Shown: positions 16,329-24,690, counted from the first letter of the stretch. The stretch is DNA of 47,491 nucleotides from Clostridia bacterium (GCA_017475185.1 JAFVGB010000001.1:1-47491), one strand, 5' to 3'. Translations and numbers: made by a program. Notes: generated by a model from the sequence alone, not told the origin.

Positions 16329-17573
16329 ATGAGAAGTTTACAAGGAGTAGAAATTTTTAAAGCAGGCACATTTACAGATGCGAATGGTCAAGATGTATCT
16401 ATAGACGCTGCAGGTTTAGAAAAAATAGCTAAAGAGTACAACGAAAAGATAAAAGAGGACGGCAACCTTGATGTTCCAGTAATAAAGGGACATGATACAA
16501 GTTCAGATAATCCTGCTGAGGGTTGGGTTAAGAAGTTGTATGTAGAAGATGACAAGTTGTACGCTGATTTTGATATAAATGACGACATGGCGGAGCAGAT
16601 AAAAGAAGAGAAATACAAGAAAGTAAGTATTTGTATTGAGCAAAGTGATGACGGTTTCATATTAAAGCATATTGGATTGCTTGGAGCCGCTGCACCTGCT
16701 GTTGCTGGAATGCAGTCAATATCATTAAATGAGCAACAGAACAAGCAACAATTTATATTTACAAGTTCAATAAGTCAAGAGACATTAGATTTATTAAATT
16801 CTTTGCAAAAAATAGAAAAAGATACAAGAGTTTCAGAAGAAGAATTTGAAAAGATATGTAATAAAGACTCTGTAAATTATAGTATTAAAAATCTTATAAA
16901 TTTTTTAACAAAGGAGTTCACTATGGACAATGAAAACGTAAAATCTTTCTTTGATGGATTAATTGAAGCGTTAAATACATTAGAAATAGGATTAACAGAA
17001 GAACAAAAGAGTTCTATTCAAGGAATAGTTAATACATATTTCAATGATCATGCTTCAGAATTAATAGTTGAAGTAGAAGTAAAAGAAGACAAGGAAAAAG
17101 AAGCAGAAGCTTCAGAACAACAACAACAAAACAATTCATTTGCAAAACAATTACAAGAGCAGGTTGAATTATACAAAGCAAAAGTTGCTGATGTAGAAAA
17201 GAAATTAAGATTTAGCGAATATCAAAAGCAAGCAGAACAATTAGTTCAGAGTGGCAAGATACGACCTAATTCAGAGAAACAATTTATTAATATGCAGGAA
17301 TTAGCATATCAAAACAACATTACAAAAGAATTCAATGAGTTCTTAAACAATTCAACATTTACAAGAGATTTGTTAGTTGATAATTCACAAGAATTTACAC
17401 AAGAAAAACAAGCACAAGCAACAAATCAAAGACAAGAATTAGATTTTTCAGCTTGGGCAGAATTAAATCCACAAAGTTATTTAGTATATAACGAAGTAGA
17501 AGATTATGCAAAGAAGCATAATATATCATTTATTCAAGCATACGATGAAAAACAAAAGAAAGGAGAAATATAG
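16329..17573 (+). CDS. Mu I-like prohead protease/scaffold fusion
   Basis: This 414-aa protein resembles the Mu gpI protease family over residues 1-140: V-E-I-F-K-A-G-T-F-T-D, L-D-V-P-V-I-K-G-H-D, A-E-G-W-V-K-K-L, K-K-V-S-I-C-I, G-L-L-G-A-A-A-P-A-V. Residues 200-414 are acidic, then Gln-rich and helical, as in scaffolds. An internal start at codon 199 would give the scaffold alone. It directly precedes the capsid gene (2-nt gap). It would cleave the scaffold and mature the prohead. Confidence 0.88.
   Translation: MRSLQGVEIFKAGTFTDANGQDVSIDAAGLEKIAKEYNEKIKEDGNLDVPVIKGHDTSSDNPAEGWVKKLYVEDDKLYADFDINDDMAEQIKEEKYKKVSICIEQSDDGFILKHIGLLGAAAPAVAGMQSISLNEQQNKQQFIFTSSISQETLDLLNSLQKIEKDTRVSEEEFEKICNKDSVNYSIKNLINFLTKEFTMDNENVKSFFDGLIEALNTLEIGLTEEQKSSIQGIVNTYFNDHASELIVEVEVKEDKEKEAEASEQQQQNNSFAKQLQEQVELYKAKVADVEKKLRFSEYQKQAEQLVQSGKIRPNSEKQFINMQELAYQNNITKEFNEFLNNSTFTRDLLVDNSQEFTQEKQAQATNQRQELDFSAWAELNPQSYLVYNEVEDYAKKHNISFIQAYDEKQKKGEI
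16923..17573 (+). CDS. Nested in-frame scaffold protein (internal start)
   Basis: Within the protease gene, in the same frame, ATG 16923 is preceded by AAGGAG (16911-16916) at a 6-nt spacing. This is one of the best Shine-Dalgarno sites in the window. It would give a 216-aa protein starting M-D-N-E-N-V-K-S-F-F that is acidic, Gln-rich and helical, equal to the scaffold half of the fusion. Mu gpZ and lambda Nu3 are made from nested starts in the same way. Confidence 0.65.
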   Translation: MDNENVKSFFDGLIEALNTLEIGLTEEQKSSIQGIVNTYFNDHASELIVEVEVKEDKEKEAEASEQQQQNNSFAKQLQEQVELYKAKVADVEKKLRFSEYQKQAEQLVQSGKIRPNSEKQFINMQELAYQNNITKEFNEFLNNSTFTRDLLVDNSQEFTQEKQAQATNQRQELDFSAWAELNPQSYLVYNEVEDYAKKHNISFIQAYDEKQKKGEI

Positions 17574-17575
17574 AT

Positions 17576-18520
17576 ATGAATACAAAAGATTTAGTTGTAA
17601 ATCCAATGCTTACTAACTTTGCATTAGGTTATAAAAATGCAGCTTATGTAAGTGAAAAGATATTCCCAGTTACAAAAGTTTCTTCCCCTTATGGAAAAGT
17701 AAGAAAATGGGGAATTGAAGATTTTAGAAATTATACAACAATTAGAAATGCACGCGGCAATGACAATGTTATTGACAACAACAATTTAACTAACATTGAA
17801 TATTTATGTCAAGAACACACATTGACTACTCGTTTAGATGTTCCACTTGAAATAAACATTGCTAAATCTGCTTCTGACGGTTTGGATTTAGAACGTGCTG
17901 CAGTAAATCAAGTAAGAAACAATTTATTATTATCACGTGAATATGACGAATTGACATACGCACAAAATGGTTCTAATTATGGAGCAAATAATAAAGTTAC
18001 TTATGCTGATAATTATTTAAACGAACCTGATGTAAATCCTATTACTGAAATTTTGAAGTATATGGATCAATTACAAACATCAATGCTTGGCAAGCGTCCA
18101 AACAAAATCGTTATGAACTCAAAAATTTATAACATTATACGCAATCATCAAAAAGTAAGAGCATACGCAGTTAATAACACACCAGGTGATGCTATTCCAA
18201 CAAAAACATTCTTAGAAGATTTGCTTGGAGTAAATGAGATTATTATAGCTGACGCTACATATACAGCAGATGGTTCTACATTCTCAAATATTTGGGGTAA
18301 TAATATATTATTATTAAACACTGCATTAGAATTTAATAATGGTATTTTAGATCCTACATTTGGTTTAACAATAGTAAGCAAAGAGCCTGTTGTAGATGAA
18401 TACTATGATTTTGGCGGCAAGATTAAGAACATACGTATAACAGAAGAATACGATTTCAAGATAACAATGCCAGATGCTGCATTCTTAATGATTTCGCCTA
18501 TTGATCCTCTTGAGTATTAA
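17576..18520 (+). CDS. Major capsid protein
   Basis: This 314-aa protein has the layout of an HK97-fold capsid protein: an N-terminal arm ending A-Y-V-S-E-K-I-F-P-V-T-K-V, the P-Y-G-K-V-R-K-W segment, a helical 'spine' region (N-Q-V-R-N-N-L-L-L-S-R-E-Y), R-P-N-K-I-V-M-N-S-K-I-Y (178-189) and a C-terminal D-F-K-I-T-M-P-D-A-A. Position directly after the scaffold and before the decoration protein supports the call. Length is typical. Confidence 0.9.
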   Translation: MNTKDLVVNPMLTNFALGYKNAAYVSEKIFPVTKVSSPYGKVRKWGIEDFRNYTTIRNARGNDNVIDNNNLTNIEYLCQEHTLTTRLDVPLEINIAKSASDGLDLERAAVNQVRNNLLLSREYDELTYAQNGSNYGANNKVTYADNYLNEPDVNPITEILKYMDQLQTSMLGKRPNKIVMNSKIYNIIRNHQKVRAYAVNNTPGDAIPTKTFLEDLLGVNEIIIADATYTADGSTFSNIWGNNILLLNTALEFNNGILDPTFGLTIVSKEPVVDEYYDFGGKIKNIRITEEYDFKITMPDAAFLMISPIDPLEY

Positions 18521-18532
18521 TAGGAGGCTGTT

Positions 18533-18799
18533 ATGGCTTTTCAGAAAAAGAAACCTGTTAAGAAAGCAGAAGAGAATATAGAAAAAGAAGAGATTAAACA
18601 AGAAGTGGAGCAAGTTGTAGAAGAAGCAAATAAGATTAAATATCGTGCTTTGACTACATTCAGCTTTAAGAAAAGAATATACAAAGAAAACGAATTATAT
18701 GAATTAGAAGATGAAGCAACAATTAACAGATTGCTTGATTTAAAATTAATAGAAGGCGTTTTAATAAAAGAAAATAATGAAAATATAGGAGAAAAATAA
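18533..18799 (+). CDS. Small hypothetical head protein (88 aa)
   Basis: The protein starts basic (K-K-K-P-V-K-K-A), has an acidic helix (residues 15-35) and a compact C-terminal region with F-S-F-K-K-R-I-Y-K-E-N-E-L-Y-E-L, which looks like a small beta domain. AGGAGG lies 7 nt before the ATG. Lying between capsid and decoration genes, it may be a head-associated or capsid-stabilising protein. No family recognised. Confidence 0.6.
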   Translation: MAFQKKKPVKKAEENIEKEEIKQEVEQVVEEANKIKYRALTTFSFKKRIYKENELYELEDEATINRLLDLKLIEGVLIKENNENIGEK

Positions 18800-18800
18800 A

Positions 18801-19163
18801 ATGGCTTTAAATAAAAAGACACAAAAAATAGGAATGGCTGTTGGCGATGTAAAAGCTGGCGGTACAATTCACAAATACAGATTAGTAAAATTATCTGCAT
18901 ATAATACAATAGTAGAAACAACAAGTGCAGCAGTAGCAGTTGGCGTTGTATTAGAAGATTATGCAGAAGGTGATACTGCAACATATTATTCACATTCAAT
19001 AGTTCCTGTTGAATGCAGTGCTGCAATAGCAATTGGTGCAAAGGTTTCTGCTGATTCTAATGGTAAAGCAGTAACTACTTCAAGTACTAATTTTGTTGTT
19101 GGTATCTGTGTAGAAGCTACAGCTGCAGCAGGTGATTTAGCAATGGTGCAATTATTAGTATAA
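18801..19163 (+). CDS. Capsid decoration protein (DUF2190-like)
   Basis: This 120-aa protein is Ala/Val/Thr/Gly-rich and beta-type. It has G-M-A-V-G-D-V-K-A-G-G-T-I, A-V-G-V-V-L-E-D-Y-A-E-G-D, I-V-P-V-E-C-S-A and G-A-K-V-S-A-D-S-N-G-K-A, the typical pattern of trimeric capsid cement proteins. It lies 1 nt after the 88-aa gene and in the standard place after the capsid gene. Confidence 0.75.
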   Translation: MALNKKTQKIGMAVGDVKAGGTIHKYRLVKLSAYNTIVETTSAAVAVGVVLEDYAEGDTATYYSHSIVPVECSAAIAIGAKVSADSNGKAVTTSSTNFVVGICVEATAAAGDLAMVQLLV

Positions 19164-19235
19164 TACTAATAGCATAATAAAACAATACCTATAAAGTATA
19201 AAATTATATATTATAATTAGATTTAATTAAATAAA

Positions 19236-19253
19236 GGGGCGGGCGACCGCTCC
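19236..19253 (+). promoter_or_regulatory. GC-rich GNRA-tetraloop hairpin ahead of the connector gene
   Basis: GGGGCGG (19236-19242), loop GCGA, CCGCTCC (19247-19253): a 7-bp stem with one G-U pair and a GNRA loop. It lies 15 nt before the ATG at 19269, in an otherwise AT-only 105-nt gap. There is no U-tract, so it is not a classical terminator. It may be an RNA processing, stability or translation-control element. Confidence 0.6.
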
Positions 19254-19268
19254 TACAATATAAAGCTT

Positions 19269-19703
19269 ATGACAAATACACAATATACGACGGTAGCAGA
19301 TATAAAAGCATATTTTGATGATAACTATTTAAATCAATTTACAATAGATACAGGAGATACAAGCACTACTGATGACGTTGTTATCGGTGCGGCTGTTGAT
19401 GCTTCTAATAATTTGATTGATGGTTTTGTATCAAAACGTTATTCTGTACCAATAACAGATTCAACAAAGATACCAGATATATTAAAACAGGTTGCTCGCT
19501 ACTTTACATATTACGATTTATATATACGTCGTGATGGTTTCCCAGATGAAAAGATGTTAAAGCAAAGAGAGGAGTATATGGATTTGTTGAAACGAATAGC
19601 AAAAGGTGATATATTACTTGATGGACTTGAAATAGTTAATGGCAATGTTATTTTTGGCGGTCGTCGTTTAGTTTTTACAGATGATATACTAAATATGTAT
19701 TAA
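19269..19703 (+). CDS. Head-tail connector, DUF1320 (Mu gp36-like)
   Basis: This 144-aa protein matches the DUF1320 pattern: Y-T-T-V-A-D-I-K-A-Y-F at the N-terminus, V-I-G-A-A-V-D-A-S-N-N-L-I-D-G-F-V-S-K-R-Y (36-56), then P-D-I-L-K-Q-V-A-R-Y-F-T-Y-Y-D-L-Y and a final G-D-I-L-L-D-G. The family forms a ring below the portal. It begins a new cistron after a 105-nt gap with a structured leader. Confidence 0.82.
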   Translation: MTNTQYTTVADIKAYFDDNYLNQFTIDTGDTSTTDDVVIGAAVDASNNLIDGFVSKRYSVPITDSTKIPDILKQVARYFTYYDLYIRRDGFPDEKMLKQREEYMDLLKRIAKGDILLDGLEIVNGNVIFGGRRLVFTDDILNMY

Positions 19704-19704
19704 T

Positions 19705-20160
19705 ATGGTAAGCGAAAAGAAAGTAATTGAAGAAGTTAAGAAGTTATTAAAAGCAGAATTTAGTCAAGCAAATAAAGATAAATTTGCTGTTGAAAGTTAT
19801 CCTGTTTCATTATCAAATTATACATTGAAGCATGCAAATGGAGTAATAATGGTAAAGGAGTTAGGAATGAGCGTTAATTTAATTCAATCTGAAGCTGGCT
19901 ATTATTACTACAATAAATTTGCATGGGATATGTTAAGTGTTGGGTTGGCTGTATTGTTTCGCCGTACATATATCAGACAGGATAGGGTTACTGAAATATG
20001 TGAAGTGTGTGATAGAATAAGAGCTTGTTTACAAGATCACGCAATTTTTAATAAGAATTTATATGTTACAGATATGAGTGAGAGCATATATGATTCTAAT
20101 AAAGATTGGTATTATAGAACGATAGATTTAACTTTCCCTTACATTGTGGAGGTAAGATAA
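19705..20160 (+). CDS. Putative neck / tail completion protein (Mu gp37-like)
   Basis: This 151-aa alpha/beta protein begins with a helix (K-K-V-I-E-E-V-K-K-L-L) and has I-M-V-K-E-L-G-M-S-V near 49-57 and a C-terminal Y-Y-R-T-I-D-L-T-F-P-Y. Placement directly after DUF1320 and the fold pattern fit the Mu gp37 / head-tail joining group. It overlaps the next start by one nucleotide (TAATG). Confidence 0.5.
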   Translation: MVSEKKVIEEVKKLLKAEFSQANKDKFAVESYPVSLSNYTLKHANGVIMVKELGMSVNLIQSEAGYYYYNKFAWDMLSVGLAVLFRRTYIRQDRVTEICEVCDRIRACLQDHAIFNKNLYVTDMSESIYDSNKDWYYRTIDLTFPYIVEVR

Positions 20161-20483
20161 TGAGTGCAGAATTTTTAGCAAGTGTAATCTTAGCAGTATG
20201 TTCATTAGCTGGTTTAATCATTAAATTAATAATGGACTTTAGAAGACTAAGAAAAGAAATTTTTGATAAAGACAAAAATATTGAAAATATACAAGACAAG
20301 TTTGTAGAAAGCATAGAACGTATAATGCTTCCTATAACACAAAGAATGGATAGAATTGAAGATGATTTCAATAAATTAGAATTAAAGATAAAAGACAATA
20401 ATTCTAAAATCCAAGATTTAAAACAGAATGAAATTAATATAAACAATAGAATAGATAAAATTTTAACTACTAAGAAAGATTAA
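20160..20483 (+). CDS. Single-TM coiled-coil protein, holin candidate
   Basis: This 107-aa protein has an N-terminal membrane helix (residues 5-26, L-A-S-V-I-L-A-V-C-S-L-A-G-L) followed by a continuous basic/acidic coiled coil to the end. The layout resembles short phage holins or membrane proteins placed ahead of lysis genes. It is translationally coupled to the previous gene. Confidence 0.5.
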   Translation: MSAEFLASVILAVCSLAGLIIKLIMDFRRLRKEIFDKDKNIENIQDKFVESIERIMLPITQRMDRIEDDFNKLELKIKDNNSKIQDLKQNEININNRIDKILTTKKD

Positions 20484-20485
20484 AT

Positions 20486-20872
20486 ATGAAATTAGAATTT
20501 AATATAAATGAAATTAGGAAAAATAAGTTATTAAGTTTAGCAATAAGCATATTATTAATTATAATAACTATTGTAGGTATATATTGGATAGACTCACCGT
20601 TTTTATATACTATTGCAAATATATTTACATTAATATTAACATACATAATAAGTATTAGTTTAGTAACGTATGCTTCTACAAAATTAAACTTTTTCAAAAT
20701 TGGTTTTGATATAGAAGAGTATAGAAAAATTGAAAATCTTAAAGAAAAAGATGCATATATAGAAATAGAAAAAATTAAGTTATTAGGAAAAGATATTATA
20801 TATGCTTTTTTGCTTTTAGGAATAGCAGTTATAATTGGTTATGGTTATAGTTTAATACAATTTAGAATGTAG
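20486..20872 (+). CDS. Three-TM protein, holin candidate
   Basis: This 128-aa protein has predicted membrane helices at about 15-35, 40-65 and 103-123, with a charged loop between (E-E-Y-R-K-I-E-N-L-K-E-K-D). It lies 3 nt before the endolysin gene, the usual holin position. Either this or the preceding single-TM protein, or both, could form the lysis hole. Confidence 0.55.
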   Translation: MKLEFNINEIRKNKLLSLAISILLIIITIVGIYWIDSPFLYTIANIFTLILTYIISISLVTYASTKLNFFKIGFDIEEYRKIENLKEKDAYIEIEKIKLLGKDIIYAFLLLGIAVIIGYGYSLIQFRM

Positions 20873-20875
20873 GCA

Positions 20876-21508
20876 ATGAAAAAGATTTTATTATTATTCT
20901 TGATTATTTCATATAGTTTATTTTGCAAAGAAAGTTATTCAGTAATTGATAATAACAATGTTTCTTTGTTAGCTTTGGAAATTGCAAAAACACAAATTGG
21001 AATAAAAGAAACAGCAGGTAAAAATAGGAGTAAGCAAATAGATTTATACAATAAGACAGCAGGTGTGAGTTTAGGTTCTCCTTATTGTGCAGCAGGTATT
21101 TATTATTGTTTCAAAATTGCTTCTGATTCATTAAAAGTAAAGAATATAATAAAACAGACAGCGTCAGCCAATGGACAATATGATTATTGCAAAAGCAAAG
21201 GTACAAAAGACAGCATTTATAAAGCTAATAAATCAAGTTTAATAGTATGGAAATATTCTAATTCTTACAATGGACATATTGAAATAATAAACAAAGTATT
21301 AAACAATGGAAACGTGGAAACAATAGGTTTTAACACTTCTTCAGGCGCCAGCGGTTCTCAAAGGGACGGTGAGGGAGTATATAAAAGACAAAGAAACATA
21401 AAATATAAATTAGGCAAGATGTTAGTTAGAGGAGTAATAAATTTTGAAAAAGAAAAGAATAATAGCAATAATACTAATTATTATAAATGTACTTTGTATA
21501 AGTTGTAA
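20876..21508 (+). CDS. Endolysin, CHAP/NlpC-like amidase-endopeptidase
   Basis: This 210-aa protein has an N-terminal hydrophobic segment (M-K-K-I-L-L-L-F-L-I-I-S-Y), a signal peptide or SAR-type anchor. The catalytic domain starts A-L-E-I-A-K-T-Q-I-G-I-K-E-T, with Cys71 in S-P-Y-C-A-A-G and His134 in N-G-H-I-E-I-I, then I-G-F-N-T-S-S-G. This is the Cys-His pattern of CHAP-type peptidoglycan hydrolases. The 3' end overlaps the spanin gene by 65 nt. An export signal implies it may reach the wall partly without the holin. Confidence 0.8.
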   Translation: MKKILLLFLIISYSLFCKESYSVIDNNNVSLLALEIAKTQIGIKETAGKNRSKQIDLYNKTAGVSLGSPYCAAGIYYCFKIASDSLKVKNIIKQTASANGQYDYCKSKGTKDSIYKANKSSLIVWKYSNSYNGHIEIINKVLNNGNVETIGFNTSSGASGSQRDGEGVYKRQRNIKYKLGKMLVRGVINFEKEKNNSNNTNYYKCTLYKL

Positions 21509-21869
21509 ATCTAATCAAGATATAATAAAAGATACTACAATAAATATAAAAGATGTAGAAACTGATTACAAATTTCAAAATGTGCCGAGTTTAGTTTATG
21601 ATAACAACCTTAATTTGATTTATTTTGAGAATGATACAATAATAGATGTAGATAATACTAAACTACATATAAAACAAAAATACGATGTAAAAAAGAATTT
21701 ACTAAATACTGATATACAAATAAAAAGACAAGATACTACTACCATAATAAAAGAAACAAAGGAAATAAAAAAAGAAATAGAAAAAAAAGATTACTTTTTT
21801 TTAATTACAGCAGGTTTTTTATTAGGTATTTTAGGAACAATATTTTTAATATATAAAATAAAGAAATAA
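21444..21869 (+). CDS. Unimolecular spanin (u-spanin): lipobox plus C-terminal TM
   Basis: This 141-aa frame uses a TTG start at 21444 preceded by AGAGGAG (21428-21434). It opens with a lipoprotein signal (M-K-K-K-R-I-I-A-I-I-L-I-I-I, C-I-S-C with Cys21 as the lipidation site). A periplasmic stretch rich in beta and coiled sequence follows, with a C-terminal transmembrane helix (residues 117-137, F-F-L-I-T-A-G-F-L-L-G-I-L-G) and K-I-K-K tail. One protein spanning outer and inner membrane is the u-spanin plan (as in phage T1 gp11), which fuses the membranes in the last lysis step. It overlaps the endolysin by 65 nt. Confidence 0.75.
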   Translation: MKKKRIIAIILIIINVLCISCKSNQDIIKDTTINIKDVETDYKFQNVPSLVYDNNLNLIYFENDTIIDVDNTKLHIKQKYDVKKNLLNTDIQIKRQDTTTIIKETKEIKKEIEKKDYFFLITAGFLLGILGTIFLIYKIKK

Positions 21870-21874
21870 AAAAT

Positions 21875-22591
21875 ATGTATTTGCAAAAGATAGGCAACAA
21901 TAATCTAAAAACATACGAAGCATTTGGAAAATTAGAATTTGATGATTTAGGAACAGGTTTTATTAATGTAATGAATAGTTACAATGTATTAAATCTTGAT
22001 ACTAATTCGCAATATGCAGGGGACAACGTTTTACAATGGATGGACGCATTAGCAAATACAAAGGTGCCGCAGGGCTCAGCTTCGCATCACCAGTATAGAG
22101 CAGGTGATTACATAGTACAATGTGTAATAAATGTAAAAGATACTACAAATAATACAATAATACATTATAACATAGACAAAGACCGTCAGCCAACAACATT
22201 TGATAGATTGGAAATAGTATTTGATGATATAATACAAAGTGATGTTTCAGGTTTTACTAATAAGAATTTAGATTATGATAGTTATGTTACTATTTATAAT
22301 CCATGCAATATGGGTATAAGGACATATTTTGGATATAGAAATATATATTCTGCTTCTTTGGATGCTGATTACGCACGGGATAAAAATCCAGCTTTTTATT
22401 TTCAAAAGGAGCATATATCATTATATCAAGGCTTTGCTGTTGTTGGAATAAATGAAATGATGGTTTTACATATTAAATATAATGTATATAGTGGTTTGAT
22501 GGTATTTATAGAAAATTATAAATATTCTGATTTTAGTTATGATAACACTCAGGATACTAAAGACAATGCAAATATATTTAAATTCATTTAG
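21875..22591 (+). CDS. Hypothetical structural protein (238 aa)
   Basis: Not recognised. It is rich in Asn, Tyr, Asp and beta-type sequence without signal peptide or membrane helix. It has Q-Y-A-G-D-N-V-L-Q-W-M-D near 48-59, R-A-G-D-Y-I-V-Q-C-V and M-G-I-R-T-Y-F-G-Y-R-N-I-Y. Directly upstream of the fibre gene, it may be a tail-fibre connector or an accessory fibre protein. Confidence 0.6.
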   Translation: MYLQKIGNNNLKTYEAFGKLEFDDLGTGFINVMNSYNVLNLDTNSQYAGDNVLQWMDALANTKVPQGSASHHQYRAGDYIVQCVINVKDTTNNTIIHYNIDKDRQPTTFDRLEIVFDDIIQSDVSGFTNKNLDYDSYVTIYNPCNMGIRTYFGYRNIYSASLDADYARDKNPAFYFQKEHISLYQGFAVVGINEMMVLHIKYNVYSGLMVFIENYKYSDFSYDNTQDTKDNANIFKFI

Positions 22592-22630
22592 GAAATAATT
22601 TTTTTAATTAATAAATAAAAGTAAACAATT

Positions 22631-24226
22631 ATGGCAGAACGTTTAGATATAGTTTCACAAAGTAACTTTCCAACAAATAAAAGCAATACTGTTGAAATAG
22701 TTACTACAACAAAGAAAAAAGTAACAACGGCGTCAGCTTCCGATATTGCAACGTTAGTAACGCCAGCAATTAGCAATTTGGATATAGCAACACAAACAAA
22801 CTTCCCGATCCAATCAAGCGACGCGCAGTCTGATTTTATAATAACAACAGACGGTGGTGTAAACAATGTAACAGCGGAGGCGGCGGCAGGTTTGATTAGT
22901 TCATACATACCAACAGGCGGCGGCGACCCTCACAAGCCAGACTTTACAGCAGATTACAGCACAAATTATTCTGATTTTAGCAATTTTACAGGGAGCGGAA
23001 CAGAAGCAGACCCTTATCAAATATGGGATGAGGAAATGTTTTTGAATGCACGTTTTAAGGTAAATAATGGTGGTTTGTCTTCTGCAACATATTTTAAACA
23101 AATGAGAGATATTGTGTGGCATTTTGATGGGATAGGCTTTTGTATGACAGCAGGTACTTTTTATATTTATGATACAGACAACACCGAGCTTCTTGATACT
23201 GCTTTTTATGGTTCAAGTACTGCATATCAATATTTTAATTATGAAGGCGGTTTACATACATTAAATGTACATTTAGATGATTTTACATTTAATACTGATT
23301 TTGTAGCAAATTTAATTAATTTTACTGCGCCTCATGGGAAAATAACTACTTCTACTACATCTAATAGTTGTAGTTTATTATTTTCTTTTATAGCTGCTAA
23401 TATAATTAAAGATTTAACATTTTCTTTAAAAGGGAAATTTTATTCTTCTTTATCTTTTATATATTGGAAATTGTTGGATTTTAAGACAAAATTAGAAAAT
23501 GTTACAATAAAAGACTCTCAAGTTATTGTTACTTCAAATAATTCTAAATTTGAGCAATTGATATTGAATAATTATTCATCAGCCGAATTTAAAAATATAA
23601 AGATTATAAATTGTAATGTAGTTGATGGTAATGCTACACCTTTAATTAGTATTTCATGTGATACTAATAATTTATTAATTGAAAATTGTGATTTTTCAAA
23701 TACTTATAATTATATATATAATACTTATTATTCCAAAGATATTAATTATTTACATATTAATAATTGTATAATTAAATGTATGCTAAGTAATACTAATGCA
23801 ATGATTACTGGTGGTAATATATATAATTGTTTAATAGAAAATACTAAATTTTATAGTGGTTCTGCAAGTTATGTTTGTTATTTAGTAAAAGCAGATTATA
23901 TATATAATTCATGTTTAAAGAATTTATATGTAGAAGGAAATTCTTTTTATGGTTTCAATGTAAATTATAAAATTTATGGTTGTTCATTTTTAGGTTCTAT
24001 ATGGTGCAAGCAATTAGACAACAACGGCGAATTTTATCTTTGTAGATCTGTTGGTTCGAGTGCTTTGCCAGAAGGTGAGTATACGGTTAATTATTGTAAA
24101 AATTCTGCAGTTTTTATGGTTGATAGTAATTCATATACATATAATTTAGATACTCATGCATATTTAGGAGCAGACACAACAGATTCATCAGGAGATAGCG
24201 AAGGAGTCGTTATTGCTAATATATAA
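22631..24226 (+). CDS. Tail fibre / receptor-binding protein with beta-helix repeats
   Basis: This 531-aa protein has an N-terminal duplicated module (L-D-I-V-S-Q-S-N-F-P-T near 4-14 and L-D-I-A-T-Q-T-N-F-P-I near 49-59, each followed by A-S/T-A-S-D-I/A-A-x-L). Next comes the 'G-S-G-T-E-A-D-P-Y-Q-I-W' segment common at the start of beta-helix surface proteins. About 350 residues rich in N-C, I-x-N and Tyr follow, with irregular 20-25 residue repeats (right-handed beta-helix). A host-range determinant is likely. Confidence 0.65.
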   Translation: MAERLDIVSQSNFPTNKSNTVEIVTTTKKKVTTASASDIATLVTPAISNLDIATQTNFPIQSSDAQSDFIITTDGGVNNVTAEAAAGLISSYIPTGGGDPHKPDFTADYSTNYSDFSNFTGSGTEADPYQIWDEEMFLNARFKVNNGGLSSATYFKQMRDIVWHFDGIGFCMTAGTFYIYDTDNTELLDTAFYGSSTAYQYFNYEGGLHTLNVHLDDFTFNTDFVANLINFTAPHGKITTSTTSNSCSLLFSFIAANIIKDLTFSLKGKFYSSLSFIYWKLLDFKTKLENVTIKDSQVIVTSNNSKFEQLILNNYSSAEFKNIKIINCNVVDGNATPLISISCDTNNLLIENCDFSNTYNYIYNTYYSKDINYLHINNCIIKCMLSNTNAMITGGNIYNCLIENTKFYSGSASYVCYLVKADYIYNSCLKNLYVEGNSFYGFNVNYKIYGCSFLGSIWCKQLDNNGEFYLCRSVGSSALPEGEYTVNYCKNSAVFMVDSNSYTYNLDTHAYLGADTTDSSGDSEGVVIANI

Positions 24227-24235
24227 TTACATACT

Positions 24236-24385
24236 ATGAAAAAAAACATACAAAAAGAATACAATAAATATCTTCAATCAAGATTAAATAAATGTATAGA
24301 AGATTACAATGAGAAGGTAGAAGCTAAGAAGTTATTATTAAAAGTAAAAGAAACAATAAACAATAATAAAAAAGTCAATGGATGA
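24236..24385 (+). CDS. Small basic helical protein (49 aa)
   Basis: A short frame starting M-K-K-N-I-Q-K-E-Y-N; Lys/Asn-rich and helical throughout. It overlaps the next start by 8 nt (ATGGATGA arrangement), suggesting translational coupling. First of three tiny genes between fibre and tail-tube genes. Function unknown. Confidence 0.5.
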   Translation: MKKNIQKEYNKYLQSRLNKCIEDYNEKVEAKKLLLKVKETINNNKKVNG

Positions 24386-24563
24386 TAGTTCAATTTTTCA
24401 GCCTCATGAATGGAAAATGATTTATTATTTTTTAGGCAACGAAAAGTATTTTAATTTAGAAGATACAAAAGATTTAAGGAACGAAATAAAAGATTATTTA
24501 GAAAAAAATGGTTATGGAGAATACAAAGAAAAAAGAAGACGAAAAAGAAAAAGAAATAATTAA
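24378..24563 (+). CDS. Small hypothetical protein (61 aa)
   Basis: Starts M-D-D-S-S-I-F-Q-P-H-E-W-K-M and ends in a strongly basic tail (K-R-R-R-K-R-K-R-N-N), so nucleic-acid contact is possible. It overlaps both neighbours in different frames. No family recognised. Confidence 0.5.
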   Translation: MDDSSIFQPHEWKMIYYFLGNEKYFNLEDTKDLRNEIKDYLEKNGYGEYKEKRRRKRKRNN

Positions 24564-24690
24564 AACTTTTAATATAAACATAAAAGATTTTATAAAATTC
24601 TTAAAAGATAATAATATAAAATTTATGTATAAAAAAGAAATGAAGGCGGAAGATTTACAAAGAATTTTCAAATGTTATCTAAAAGATTAA
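24514..24690 (+). CDS. Small hypothetical protein (58 aa)
   Basis: Starts at ATG 24514, or 6 nt earlier at 24508; neither has a clear ribosome-binding site. It overlaps the previous gene by about 50 nt in the +1 frame. The C-terminal part (I-K-D-F-I-K-F-L-K-D-N-N-I-K-F) is a plausible small helical fold. Translation by coupling or +1 shift is possible. Confidence 0.4.
   Translation: MENTKKKEDEKEKEIIKTFNINIKDFIKFLKDNNIKFMYKKEMKAEDLQRIFKCYLKD

Noticed and set aside
18541..19041. A 166-codon minus-strand frame with Leu/His-rich sequence
   Set aside because: Opposite strand of the 88-aa head protein and the decoration gene; hydrophobic Leu repeats reflect GAA/GCA-type codons read in reverse.
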